This document shows, in pieces, positions 8,587 through 17,147 of a stretch of DNA of 64,000 nucleotides. Below the pieces are notes generated by a model, which worked only from the letters and a program-made list of their open reading frames with translations, ran no database searches and was not told the origin of the DNA. The stretch is from positions 310,001-374,000 of the forward strand of contig NZ_JAASAH010000001.1 of the NCBI RefSeq assembly GCF_012726235.1, given 5' to 3'. Position numbers and translations under genes: made by a program. This stretch comes from Streptomyces sp. HNM0574. Its GTDB lineage: Bacteria; Actinomycetota; Actinomycetes; Streptomycetales; Streptomycetaceae. Each line of letters starts with the position of its first letter. The stretch's first letter is position 1.

Positions 8587-10302
8587 TCAGCTCATCCGCA
8601 GTGCCAGGAAGAAGTCGAGTTTGTCCTCCAGGCGGGAGAGGTCGCGGCCGGTGAGCTGTTCGATGCGGCCGATGCGGTAGCGGAGGGTGTTGACGTGCAG
8701 GTGGAGGCGTGAGGCGCAGCGGGTCCAGGAGCCGTCGGCGGCGAGGAACGCGTCGAGGGTGGGGACGAGTTCGGCGCGGTGGCGGCGGTCGTAGTCGTGC
8801 AGCGGGGCGAGCAGCCGTGCGGTGAAGGCGCGGCGTACGTCGTCGGGGACGAAGGGCAGCAGCAGGACGTGCGAGGCGAGTTCCTCGTGTCCGGCGGCGC
8901 AGACCCGGCCGGGGCGTGCGGCGGCGACCCGGCGCGCGTGCCGGGCCTCCTCCAGGGCGCCGCGGAGCCCCTCGGCCGAGTGCACGGCGGCGCTGACGCC
9001 GAGCGTGAGCCGCCCGTCCTCGCCGAGGCCCTGCTCCATCGGCTCGCGGACGGTGGACAGCAGCGCGTCGGCCTCCAGCCCGGCCGGTGTCTCCGCCCCG
9101 TCCCGGTCGTCGGCGGGGACGGAGGGGAAGGGGACGAGGGCGACGGCCTCGTCGCCGGTGTGCGCGACGGCGATCCGGTCGGAGTCGTCCGTGCCCGTGA
9201 CGTCGGGGGCCGAGGTGCGGGCGTCGAGCAGGGTCTCCTCCAGCAGCGACTGGGCGACGGGGCCGCCCTCGATCTCGCTGTCCGACCAGTCGACGCGGGC
9301 GACGACCACCTGCCACTGCGGCGCCGTGCCCAGTCCGGGCAGCAGCACGGGAGCGGCGACGCGGAGCCGGGCCGCGATCTCCGGGGGCTGGGCGCCGGCC
9401 TGGAGGAGCTCCAGGACCTCCTGGGCGAGCCGGCGGCGCACGGTGCGGGCCGCGTCCCGCCGGTCGCGTTCGACGGCGATGAGCTGGGTGACGCCCTGGA
9501 GCAGGTCGAGCCGCTCCTCGGGCCAGTCGCCCGCGTCGGCCTCGACGGCGAGCATCCAGTCGGACAGCACCGTCTCGCGCAGGTCGTGGCGGCCGCCGGC
9601 GCGGATGGGGAAGAGCGAGTAGGTGGCGTCGCCGAGCGTCACGCGGTGCGGTCCGGGGCGGCCGGTGCGGGCCGCGGCGAGGTGTTCGCCCGCGAGCCGG
9701 GCCGCGGTGGCGGGCGCCAGCGTGGCGGCCGGGTCCTCGCCGGGGCCGCCCGTGCCGCCGGGCAGGCCGCCCGCCCCGGCGACGGGGCGGCCGGTGGGGG
9801 AGAGGACCCAGGCGCGCAGGTCCAGGTCGGAGCCGAGCAGGTCGAGGACGACGTCGGGGCCGCCGCCCGAGGGGCCGGACGACATCAGCCGCCGGTGCCG
9901 GTCGACGACGGCGGCGAGGTCGCCCGCGCGTTCGGTGGAGACCTGGCGTACGACGTGCTCGGTGATGGTGGCGAAGGCGACGTCCTCGCTCACCGAGAAG
10001 ACCGGGAGCCGGTGCTTGGCGCAGGCGATCACCAGGTCCTCGGGCACCGGGCCCATCTCGGCCTCGCCCGCCGCGAGGCCCGCGACGCCGGCGGCGGCGA
10101 GGATGCGGACGAAGTCCTCGGACTCCTCCGGCGAGCGGCGCCAGGCCAGACCGGTGAGGACCAGTTCGCCGCCGGAGAGGTACCGGCTGGGGTCGCGGAG
10201 GTCGGTGGTCATGACGCCCCGGACGGTGCGGTCGAGCTCGTCGCCGCCGCCGAGGAGTCGCATCCCGAGCGAATCCGTCTCCAGGAGTGCTCGCAGCCGC
10301 AT
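8587..10302 (-). CDS. PucR-family transcriptional regulator
   Basis: 571 residues. The N terminus is the purine-catabolism PucR-like domain (SGGELVLTGLAWR, then a sensing region to about residue 130), a GGDEF-like central part follows, and the C terminus is the PucR helix-turn-helix (DGSWTRCASRLHLHVNTLRYRI, residues about 523-544, running into the RIEQLTGRDL helix). PucR proteins sense purine intermediates and control xanthine dehydrogenase and uricase genes. It is divergent from the xanthine dehydrogenase operon across a 496-bp gap, the expected position for its local regulator. Confidence 0.9.
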   Translation of the reverse strand: MRLRALLETDSLGMRLLGGGDELDRTVRGVMTTDLRDPSRYLSGGELVLTGLAWRRSPEESEDFVRILAAAGVAGLAAGEAEMGPVPEDLVIACAKHRLPVFSVSEDVAFATITEHVVRQVSTERAGDLAAVVDRHRRLMSSGPSGGGPDVVLDLLGSDLDLRAWVLSPTGRPVAGAGGLPGGTGGPGEDPAATLAPATAARLAGEHLAAARTGRPGPHRVTLGDATYSLFPIRAGGRHDLRETVLSDWMLAVEADAGDWPEERLDLLQGVTQLIAVERDRRDAARTVRRRLAQEVLELLQAGAQPPEIAARLRVAAPVLLPGLGTAPQWQVVVARVDWSDSEIEGGPVAQSLLEETLLDARTSAPDVTGTDDSDRIAVAHTGDEAVALVPFPSVPADDRDGAETPAGLEADALLSTVREPMEQGLGEDGRLTLGVSAAVHSAEGLRGALEEARHARRVAAARPGRVCAAGHEELASHVLLLPFVPDDVRRAFTARLLAPLHDYDRRHRAELVPTLDAFLAADGSWTRCASRLHLHVNTLRYRIGRIEQLTGRDLSRLEDKLDFFLALRMS

Positions 10303-10798
10303 GTCGTCTCGCCCGCCGTTCTTCGTACTCGTGGGCCACGCGTGGCCTGAGGGTGGTTGTGGTTTCCGGCCTCGCCGGCCGGTGGGGATGGGGTGGTGAC
10401 TGGGTGGTGTCGGTCGTGTCCGTGTGTGTCCGTGCGTTTCGTGATGCGTGGCGTGTCACCGACCGGGGGTGACCGGTCGCTGTCTGCGGTCGTTCTCCGC
10501 GTACGCAGCGGGGTTGTGTGCCGCGGAGCGGAAGGGGGAAGGCCCTGCGGGCGCGCAGGTCGGAAGCCGCGAGGTCTCCACCGTCCGTCTTTCGTTCGAA
10601 TCTACAAGACCATGCCGCCGACCAGCCAAACGCTTCATGGTTTCGGTGACTGCACCGCGACGCCCCGGCATCGGTGTACTGAGGCAGCACAGCCCCTCGT
10701 ACTACCCACGCAACGTCGTCACGTCCCCTGTGGGCCTCTCTCCCAACGTCCCTGCGAACGGCGTGACTTGAGCGACTCAGGCGAATCGAGAAGACACC
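10303..10798. promoter_or_regulatory. divergent intergenic region, pucR-like gene / xanthine dehydrogenase operon
   Basis: 496 bp with no credible gene. The half near the PucR gene (about 10350-10480) is strongly G/T-skewed with runs such as gtgtccgtgtgtgtccgtgcg spread over it. The half near the dehydrogenase has a lower-GC patch around 10590-10650 (attcgaatctacaagacc; ccaaacgcttcatggtttcgg) that probably holds the promoters and operator. No clear long inverted repeat was found, so the PucR-type binding site is not assigned. Confidence 0.5.
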
Positions 10799-11725
10799 AT
10801 GGAGTTCCTGCGCCCCGCCAGCTGGGAGGAGGCGCTCGCCGCGAAGGCCGAGCACCCCACGGCTGTTCCCATCGCGGGCGGCACCGACGTCATGGTCGAG
10901 ATCAACTTCGACCACCGGCGTCCCGAGTACCTGCTGGACCTCAACCGCGTGGCCGAGCTGCGCGAGTGGGAGACCGGTGAGCAGACGGTACGCCTCGGTG
11001 CCTCTGTCCCCTACACGAAGATCATCGAGAATCTCCGTGCCGAACTGCCCGGACTCGCCCTCGCCGGTCACACCGTCGGATCGCCGCAGATCCGGAACCG
11101 CGGCAGCGTCGGCGGGAACCTCGGCGCCGCCTCGCCCGCCGGTGACTCGCACCCCGCGCTGCTCTCCGCCGGAAGCGAGGTGGAGGCGGTGTCGGTGCGC
11201 GGCACCCGCATGATCCCCGTGGAGGAGTTCTACACCGGCGTGAAGCGGAACGCGCTCGCCGACGACGAGCTGATCCGCGCCGTGCACATCCGCAAGGCGG
11301 ACGGGCCGCAGCAGTTCTCCAAGATCGGTACCCGGAACGCCATGGTCATCGCCGTGTGCGCCTTCGGCATCGCGCTGCACCCGTCCAGCCGCACCGTGCG
11401 CGCGGGCGTCGGCTCGGCCGGGCCGACCCCGTTCCGCCCCACCGCCGCCGAGGAGTTCCTCAACGCGGCGCTGGAGGAGGGCGGTTTCTGGGACAACGGC
11501 AGGACGATCACCCCGTCCGTCGCCAAGCAGTTCGCCGAGCTGTGCTCCGGCGCGGCCAGCCCGATCGACGACGTACGCGGCAGCGCCAAGTACCGCCGGC
11601 ACGCCGTCGGGGTGATGGCCCGCCGCACGCTCGGCTGGGCCTGGGAGAGCTACCGGGGACGGCCCGGCGGCGCGAGCGGACACGTCAACGGGGGCAGCAC
11701 CGAAGGGGGCGCACAGTGCGCGTGA
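10799..11725 (+). CDS. xanthine dehydrogenase, FAD-binding subunit
   Basis: 308 residues. The FAD-binding PMH-type domain is recognised by PIAGGTDV near residue 25 and GSPQIRNRGSVGGNLG near residue 97-112, which bind the FAD diphosphate and ribose; the CO-dehydrogenase flavoprotein C-terminal domain follows. It passes electrons from the 2Fe-2S subunit to NAD or O2. The C-terminal 20 residues (Gly/Ser/His-rich) are non-conserved. First gene of the XDH operon; its stop lies 10 bp inside the next gene. Confidence 0.92.
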   Translation: MEFLRPASWEEALAAKAEHPTAVPIAGGTDVMVEINFDHRRPEYLLDLNRVAELREWETGEQTVRLGASVPYTKIIENLRAELPGLALAGHTVGSPQIRNRGSVGGNLGAASPAGDSHPALLSAGSEVEAVSVRGTRMIPVEEFYTGVKRNALADDELIRAVHIRKADGPQQFSKIGTRNAMVIAVCAFGIALHPSSRTVRAGVGSAGPTPFRPTAAEEFLNAALEEGGFWDNGRTITPSVAKQFAELCSGAASPIDDVRGSAKYRRHAVGVMARRTLGWAWESYRGRPGGASGHVNGGSTEGGAQCA

Positions 11726-12351
11726 ACTTCACCGTCAACGGACGGCAGCACGAGGCCGACGACGTGTGGGAGGGCGAGTCCCTCCTCTACGTCCTCCGCG
11801 AACGGATGGGCCTTCCCGGCTCCAAGAACGCCTGCGAGCAGGGCGAGTGCGGCTCCTGCACGGTCCGGCTCGACGGCGACCCGGTGTGCGCCTGCCTGGT
11901 CGCGGCCGGACAGGTCGAGGGCCGCGAGGTCGTCACCGTCGAGGGCCTGGCCGACTTCGCCAAGCAGCGTGCCGCGCACGGCGGCTGCGCGAGCGGCGCC
12001 TGCGGTGCGGGCGACGGCGGCGTGACGGCCGAGGAGGCGGCCCGCGCCGGCACCTCGGCGGCCGACGAGCAGCGCTGGCAGGCGAAGCCGGAACCCGGCA
12101 GCGAGCCCGAACTCGCCCCGATCCAGCAGGCGTTCATCGACGCCGGTGCCGTCCAGTGCGGCTTCTGCACCCCCGGTCTGCTGGTCGCCGCCGACGAGCT
12201 GATCGAACGCACCCCGCAGCCCTCCGACGCCGACATCCGCGAGGCCCTCTCGGGCAACCTCTGCCGCTGCACCGGCTACGAGAAGATCCTTGACGCCGTA
12301 CGGCTCGCCGCGGCCCGTGCGGACAGCGTCCAGCCCGGAGAGGTGGTCTGA
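11716..12351 (+). CDS. xanthine dehydrogenase, 2Fe-2S subunit
   Basis: 211 residues from GTG 11716 (GTG 11722 is an alternative; both fit). The plant-type ferredoxin domain has CEQGECGSC and a distal Cys; the all-helical second domain has QCGFCTPG and GNLCRCTGY. Both 2Fe-2S clusters should therefore form. Between the two domains is an insert of about 55 residues, longer than the usual short linker, containing HGGCASGACGAGDGG with two extra cysteines. The gene overlaps the FAD subunit by 10 bp and precedes the molybdenum subunit by 2 bp. Confidence 0.92.
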   Translation: MRVNFTVNGRQHEADDVWEGESLLYVLRERMGLPGSKNACEQGECGSCTVRLDGDPVCACLVAAGQVEGREVVTVEGLADFAKQRAAHGGCASGACGAGDGGVTAEEAARAGTSAADEQRWQAKPEPGSEPELAPIQQAFIDAGAVQCGFCTPGLLVAADELIERTPQPSDADIREALSGNLCRCTGYEKILDAVRLAAARADSVQPGEVV

Positions 12352-12353
12352 CC

Positions 12354-14765
12354 ATGGCCGGAGCGACCCGCGTTCCCACCGACATCACGCAGGGCAGCAG
12401 CACCAAGGGCGGCATCGGCGAGTCGACGCTGCGGCCCGACGGCACCCTCAAGGTCACCGGCGAGTTCGCCTACTCGTCCGACCTGTGGCACGAGGACATG
12501 CTCTGGGGGTTCACCCTCCGCAGCCCGCACGCGCACGCCGAGATCCGCTCGATCGACGTCTCCGAGGCCGTGAAGACGCCCGGCGTGTACAGCGTCATGA
12601 CGTACGACGACCTTCCCGCGGTGACCCACTACGGGCTGGAGATCCACGACCAGCCCGTCCTCGCCAAGGACCGGGTGCGGTACCACGGCGAGGCCGTCGC
12701 CATCGTCGCCGCCGACCACCCCGAGACCGCGCGCCGCGCCGCCGCGAAGATCGTGGTCGACTACGCCGAACTCCCGCCGGTGCACGACGAGGAGACCGCC
12801 ATCGGCCCCGGTGCGACGGTGCTGCACCCGGACCGGGACGACCACCACGCGCCGCACTCCCCGCACCCCAACATCGTGCACCGCCAGCCGGTCGTGCGCG
12901 GTGACGTGGCGGCGGCCAGGGAGCGGGCCGACGTCGTCGTCCGGCACGACTACGAAGTGGGCATGCAGGACCAGGCGTTCCTCGGCCCGGAGTCCGGCCT
13001 CGCGGTGCCGGCCGAGGACGGCGGCATCGACCTCTACATCGCCACCCAGTGGCTGCACGTCGACCGCGACCAGCTCGCCCCTGTCCTCGGCCTCCCCGCC
13101 GACAAGGTGCGACTGACCCTCTCGGGCGTCGGAGGCGCCTTCGGCGCCCGGGAGGATCTCTCCATGCAGGCGCACGCGTGCCTGCTGGCGATGGCGACGG
13201 GCAAGCCCGTCAAGATCGTCTACAACCGGTTCGAGTCCTTCTTCGGCCACGTCCACCGCCACCCCGCCAAGCTCACCTACGAGCACGGGGCGACGAAGGA
13301 CGGACAGATCCTGTACATGACGTACCGCATCCTCCTCGACGGCGGCGCGTACGCCTCCTCGTCCCCGGCCGTCGTGGGCAACGCGGCCTCCCTGGCGGCG
13401 GGCCCGTACGTCATCGACAACGTCGAGGGCGAGGCGCTCGCGCTCTACACCAACAACCCGCCCTGCGGCGCGATGCGCGGCTTCGGCGCCGTGCAGGCCT
13501 GCTTCGCGTACGAGTCGCAGATGGACAAGCTCGCCGAGGCCCTGGACATGGACCCGGTCGAGCTGCGGCGGAAGAACGCCATGACGCAGGGCACGATCAT
13601 GCCGACCGGCCAGGAGGTCGACTCCCCGGCACCCGTCGCCGAACTCCTGCGCCGCATCAAGGCGATGCCGCTCCCGCCGGAGAAGCAGTGGGAGTCCACA
13701 GCCCCCGCCGGCGGAGACCCGGGCACCACCGGCATCGACGTCGACGTGCGGGCCCTGCCCGGCGGACTGTCCAACACCACGCACGGCGAGGGCGTCGTGC
13801 GCGGGGTGGGCTACGCGGTCGGCATCAAGAACGTCGGCTTCTCCGAGGGCTTCGACGACTACTCCACGGCGCGGGTACGCCTGGAGGTCGTCAACGGCCG
13901 CCCGGTCGCCATGGTGCACACGGCCATGGCGGAGGTCGGGCAGGGCGGCGTCACCGTCCACGCGCAGATCGCCCGCACCGAACTCGGCGTCACCGACGTC
14001 ACCATCCACCCGGCCGACACCCAGGTCGGCTCCGCGGGTTCCACCTCCGCCTCCCGCCAGACGTACATGACGGGCGGCGCGGTCAAGAACACCTGCGAGG
14101 CGGTACGGGAGAAGGTCCTGGAGCGGGGGCGCGCCAAGTTCGGCACGTACCACCCGGCCTGGGCCTCGGCCGAACTCCTGCTGGAGGGCGGCAAGGTCGT
14201 CACCGACGGCGGCGAGGTCGTCGGCGATCTGGTGGAGGTGCTCGGGGACGAACCGGTCGATCTGGAGCTGGAGTTCCGGCACCGGCCCACCGAGGCGTTC
14301 GACCTGAAGACCGGGCAGGGTTTCGGCCACGTCCAGTACTCCTTCGCCGCGCACCGCGCCGTCGTCGAGGTCGACACCGACCTCGGGCTGGTCAAGGTCA
14401 TCGAACTGGCCTGCGCGCAGGACGTCGGCAAGTCCCTCAACCCGCTGTCCGTCGTGGGCCAGATCCAGGGCGGATCGACGCAGGGGCTGGGGCTCGCCGT
14501 CATGGAGGAGATCGTCGTGGACCCGAACTCCCGGGTCCGCAACCCGTCCTTCACGGACTACCTGATCCCCACCATCCTGGACACCCCGACGATCCCCGTC
14601 GACGTCCTCGAACTCGCCGACGAGCACGCCCCGTACGGGCTGCGCGGCATCGGCGAGGCGCCGACCCTCTCCTCCACGCCCGCCGTGGTCTCCGCCATCC
14701 GGCAGGCGACCGGGCTGGCCCTCGACCGCGTGCCCGTCCGCCCCGAGCACCTCACGGGCACGTAA
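12354..14765 (+). CDS. xanthine dehydrogenase, molybdopterin-binding subunit
   Basis: 803 residues. Molybdenum-cofactor motifs are visible: GVGGAFGARED, AMRGFGAVQ, MAEVGQGG and, near the C terminus, GLRGIGEAP containing the Glu that acts as base in hydroxylation. It oxidizes hypoxanthine and xanthine to urate together with the two preceding subunits. The length matches bacterial XdhB/PucD proteins. No downstream gene is directly coupled; an 833-bp gap separates it from the purine permease. Substrate assignment rests on motifs plus the complete purine pathway around it. Confidence 0.92.
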   Translation: MAGATRVPTDITQGSSTKGGIGESTLRPDGTLKVTGEFAYSSDLWHEDMLWGFTLRSPHAHAEIRSIDVSEAVKTPGVYSVMTYDDLPAVTHYGLEIHDQPVLAKDRVRYHGEAVAIVAADHPETARRAAAKIVVDYAELPPVHDEETAIGPGATVLHPDRDDHHAPHSPHPNIVHRQPVVRGDVAAARERADVVVRHDYEVGMQDQAFLGPESGLAVPAEDGGIDLYIATQWLHVDRDQLAPVLGLPADKVRLTLSGVGGAFGAREDLSMQAHACLLAMATGKPVKIVYNRFESFFGHVHRHPAKLTYEHGATKDGQILYMTYRILLDGGAYASSSPAVVGNAASLAAGPYVIDNVEGEALALYTNNPPCGAMRGFGAVQACFAYESQMDKLAEALDMDPVELRRKNAMTQGTIMPTGQEVDSPAPVAELLRRIKAMPLPPEKQWESTAPAGGDPGTTGIDVDVRALPGGLSNTTHGEGVVRGVGYAVGIKNVGFSEGFDDYSTARVRLEVVNGRPVAMVHTAMAEVGQGGVTVHAQIARTELGVTDVTIHPADTQVGSAGSTSASRQTYMTGGAVKNTCEAVREKVLERGRAKFGTYHPAWASAELLLEGGKVVTDGGEVVGDLVEVLGDEPVDLELEFRHRPTEAFDLKTGQGFGHVQYSFAAHRAVVEVDTDLGLVKVIELACAQDVGKSLNPLSVVGQIQGGSTQGLGLAVMEEIVVDPNSRVRNPSFTDYLIPTILDTPTIPVDVLELADEHAPYGLRGIGEAPTLSSTPAVVSAIRQATGLALDRVPVRPEHLTGT

Positions 14766-14910
14766 GCCGCACCGCAGGCCGGGGACGGGCCGCGACCCGG
14801 ACCGCCCCCGGCCGACGGCCGGCACCGCACAACAGCACACGGCACCACCGCAGTTGAGCCGCACGGCACCACCGCACCACGGGCCGCACCACCACCCGGG
14901 CACAACAGCA

Positions 14911-14969
14911 CACGGGCAAGCACCACTCAGTACGGGCAAGCACCACCAGTACGGGCAAGCACCCTCCAC
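14911..14969. repeat. three tandem ~20-bp direct repeats
   Basis: Copies at 14911-14930, 14931-14949 and 14950-14969 share the core ACGGGCAAGCACC. Degenerate similar units (cgcaccaccacccgggcac) occur just before. The repeats are intergenic and do not keep a common coding frame. Confidence 0.7.
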
Positions 14970-15549
14970 CCGGGCATCCGTCCGCGGGGCACCCCACGCC
15001 CCACGGCGGAACCGGCCGCACCCCCGGCGGCCGGCCCGCCCGACGACGGCGTACCCTCCTGCGCGGACCGCGCGGGCACGCGCCGCCGGCGCACCGGAAG
15101 CACACGGAGGCGACGACGTCCCGGTGGCACGGGACCGGCACACCGCGGCACGGGCACGCGCCGCACACCGGGGCCCGGAGCACCGCGACCCCCGCACGCC
15201 GTCCGGAGCCGCACCCGCGGCTCCCGGCGCCTTCTCCCCTTCCGGGCAGGTGTCACCGCACCATCCGGAAAGGAGAGCGATTCCGTACCACCGCACCATC
15301 GCGCGGCACCGCTTCCCCACGCGTCACCGTGCCGCGCGGCGGGACCGCTCCCGCGGTACCGCACCGGTCACCGACCCCCGACAGGCCCCCGGTTCACCCC
15401 GGGCCCACGCTTCCTCGGGTCAGCGACCCCCCACAGAGGGCGCCCACCCCGCGCCGGGCGACACGCATCGCGGCCTCGCCCGCGCGGGCGACGCCATCGG
15501 GCACCCTCTCGTTCGTCTCGGGCCGTCCCCCGGGCCGTGCATCCCGAAT

Positions 15550-15567
15550 CCCCGCCACCCGGCGGGG
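15550..15567 (+). promoter_or_regulatory. hairpin just upstream of purine permease ribosome site
   Basis: CCCCGCC (15550-15556), loop ACCC, GGCGGGG (15561-15567). It ends about 15 bases before the gggag ribosome site at 15583-15588 of the permease. Its position suggests an effect on translation or transcript end formation; function is not shown. Confidence 0.45.
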
Positions 15568-15598
15568 TGCCCCTATGAACCTTGGGAGAGCGCACACC

Positions 15599-17080
15599 AT
15601 GTCCGATTCGAAGGTAGCGCCGGAGACCTCGGCGGAGGAGGCGGGATCAGGATCCCGCGTCCCCGCCGGACGCTCCTGGCTCGACCGGTACTTCCACATC
15701 TCCGACCGGGGCTCCACCCTCGGCCGCGAGGTACGGGGCGGCATCACCACGTTCATGGCGATGGCGTACATCGTCCTGCTCAACCCCGTGATCCTCTCCG
15801 TCCCCGACGCGGAGAAGGCCACCCTGGACGGCGGGCAGGTCACCACCGCGACGGCCTTCGCCGCGGCCGCCACGACCCTGGTGATGGGCTTCATCGGCAA
15901 CGTGCCCCTGGCGCTGGCCGCCGGCCTCAGCGTCTCGGCCGTCATGGCGTTCCAGGTCGCCCCGGAGATGACCTGGGCCAACGCGATGGGCATGTGTGTC
16001 ATCTACGGCGGCATCATCATCCTGCTCGTCGTCACGGGCCTGCGGCGGCTCATCATGGAAGCGATCCCGCTGGCCATGAAGCACGCCATCACCATGGGCA
16101 TCGGCCTGTTCGTCTGCCTCATCGGCCTCGTCCAGGCCGGCTTCGTGACCAGCATGGGCGGCCCCGGCGGCGTCGCGGGCGAGAAGCCCATCCAGCTCGG
16201 CACCGCCGACATGCTCACCGGCTGGCCCGTGCTCTGCTTCTCCGTGACGGTGCTGCTGATCTTCATGCTCCAGGTGCGCAAGGTGCCCGGCGCGATCCTG
16301 CTCGGCATCGTCGGCGGCACCGTCCTCGCGGCCGTCGTGCACCAGGTCTTCGGCCTCGACAAGAAGGACTGGGGCGGCCGCAACGCGCCCGAGCTGACCG
16401 GTTCCGTCGTCAGCACCCCCGACTTCGGGCTGCTGGGCAACATCTCCTTCGACGGGATCGCCGACGTCGGCGCCGTCACCGTCGGCGTCATCGTCTTCAC
16501 CCTCGTCCTGGCGGGCTTCTTCGACGCCATGGGCACCATCATCGGCATCGGCCAGCAGGCCGACCTCGCCGACAAGGAAGGGCGGATGCCGGGCCTCAAC
16601 AAGGCCCTCGCCATCGACGGCGCGGGCGGCGTCATCGGTGGTGTGGCGGGCGCCTCCGGCCAGACGGTGTTCGTCGAGTCGACCGCGGGCGTCGGCGACG
16701 GCGCGCGCACCGGCTTCGCCAGCGTCGTCACCGGACTCGGCTTCACCCTCTGCCTGTTCTTCACGCCGCTGGCCCAGGTCATCCCCACCCAGGTCGCGGC
16801 CGCCGCGCTGGTCGTCATCGGCTCGATGATGATGACCAACGCCAAGCACATCGACTGGAACGACCCGGGTACGGCCATCCCGGTCTTCCTGACGACGGTC
16901 ATCATGCCGTTCGCGTACTCGATCACCGCGGGCATCGCCGCCGGCTGCATCAGCTACGTCGTCCTCAAGGCCGTCCAGGGCAAGTGGCGCGAGCCGGGCT
17001 GGCTGATGTGGGGCCTCTCGCTCGTGTTCCTCGTCTACTTCGCACTCAGCCCGATAGAAGGGTGGCTGGGCGTCAAGTAA
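15599..17080 (+). CDS. AzgA/GhxP-type purine permease (NCS2 superfamily)
   Basis: 493 residues from ATG 15599, preceded by ttgggagag. The N-terminal signature WLDRYFHISDRGSTLGREVR followed by GGITTFMAMAYIVLLNP is characteristic of the AzgA branch (adenine, guanine, hypoxanthine symporters) and the later TM8-TM10 region has GFFDAMGTIIGIG and ESTAGVGDGARTG. About 12-14 membrane segments. It lies between xanthine dehydrogenase and xdhC, so import of hypoxanthine or guanine for the degradative route is the likely role. An in-frame open extension to 15329 is arginine/proline-rich and rejected. Confidence 0.9.
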   Translation: MSDSKVAPETSAEEAGSGSRVPAGRSWLDRYFHISDRGSTLGREVRGGITTFMAMAYIVLLNPVILSVPDAEKATLDGGQVTTATAFAAAATTLVMGFIGNVPLALAAGLSVSAVMAFQVAPEMTWANAMGMCVIYGGIIILLVVTGLRRLIMEAIPLAMKHAITMGIGLFVCLIGLVQAGFVTSMGGPGGVAGEKPIQLGTADMLTGWPVLCFSVTVLLIFMLQVRKVPGAILLGIVGGTVLAAVVHQVFGLDKKDWGGRNAPELTGSVVSTPDFGLLGNISFDGIADVGAVTVGVIVFTLVLAGFFDAMGTIIGIGQQADLADKEGRMPGLNKALAIDGAGGVIGGVAGASGQTVFVESTAGVGDGARTGFASVVTGLGFTLCLFFTPLAQVIPTQVAAAALVVIGSMMMTNAKHIDWNDPGTAIPVFLTTVIMPFAYSITAGIAAGCISYVVLKAVQGKWREPGWLMWGLSLVFLVYFALSPIEGWLGVK

Positions 17081-17147
17081 CCGGCACCGCACCGCCGGAC
17101 CGCCGCCCGCCCTTCTTACGACGCCACCATCCCGTGAGGAGAAACCG

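Larger units (their letters stand above)
14766..15598. other. 833-bp non-coding region with A/C-rich low complexity
   Basis: No frame here has codon statistics like the neighbours, although one frame stays open by composition. The first ~180 bp are an A/C-rich, G-poor mix (caccaccgcacc, acaacagcacac) with tandem repeats; a small hairpin (CCGGCC-gac-GGCCGG) sits at 14808-14822 close after the xanthine dehydrogenase stop. The rest is C-rich and may hold the promoter and an unusually long leader for the permease at 15599. Confidence 0.5.

Noticed and set aside
8300..11683. 3.4-kb minus-strand open frame across the PucR and XDH FAD genes
   Set aside because: It crosses two clear genes and has shadow composition (Pro/Arg/His), with no conserved motif.
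15550..15567. Purine riboswitch upstream of the AzgA permease
   Set aside because: Only a short GC hairpin is visible; no three-way junction core or conserved loop bases were found.
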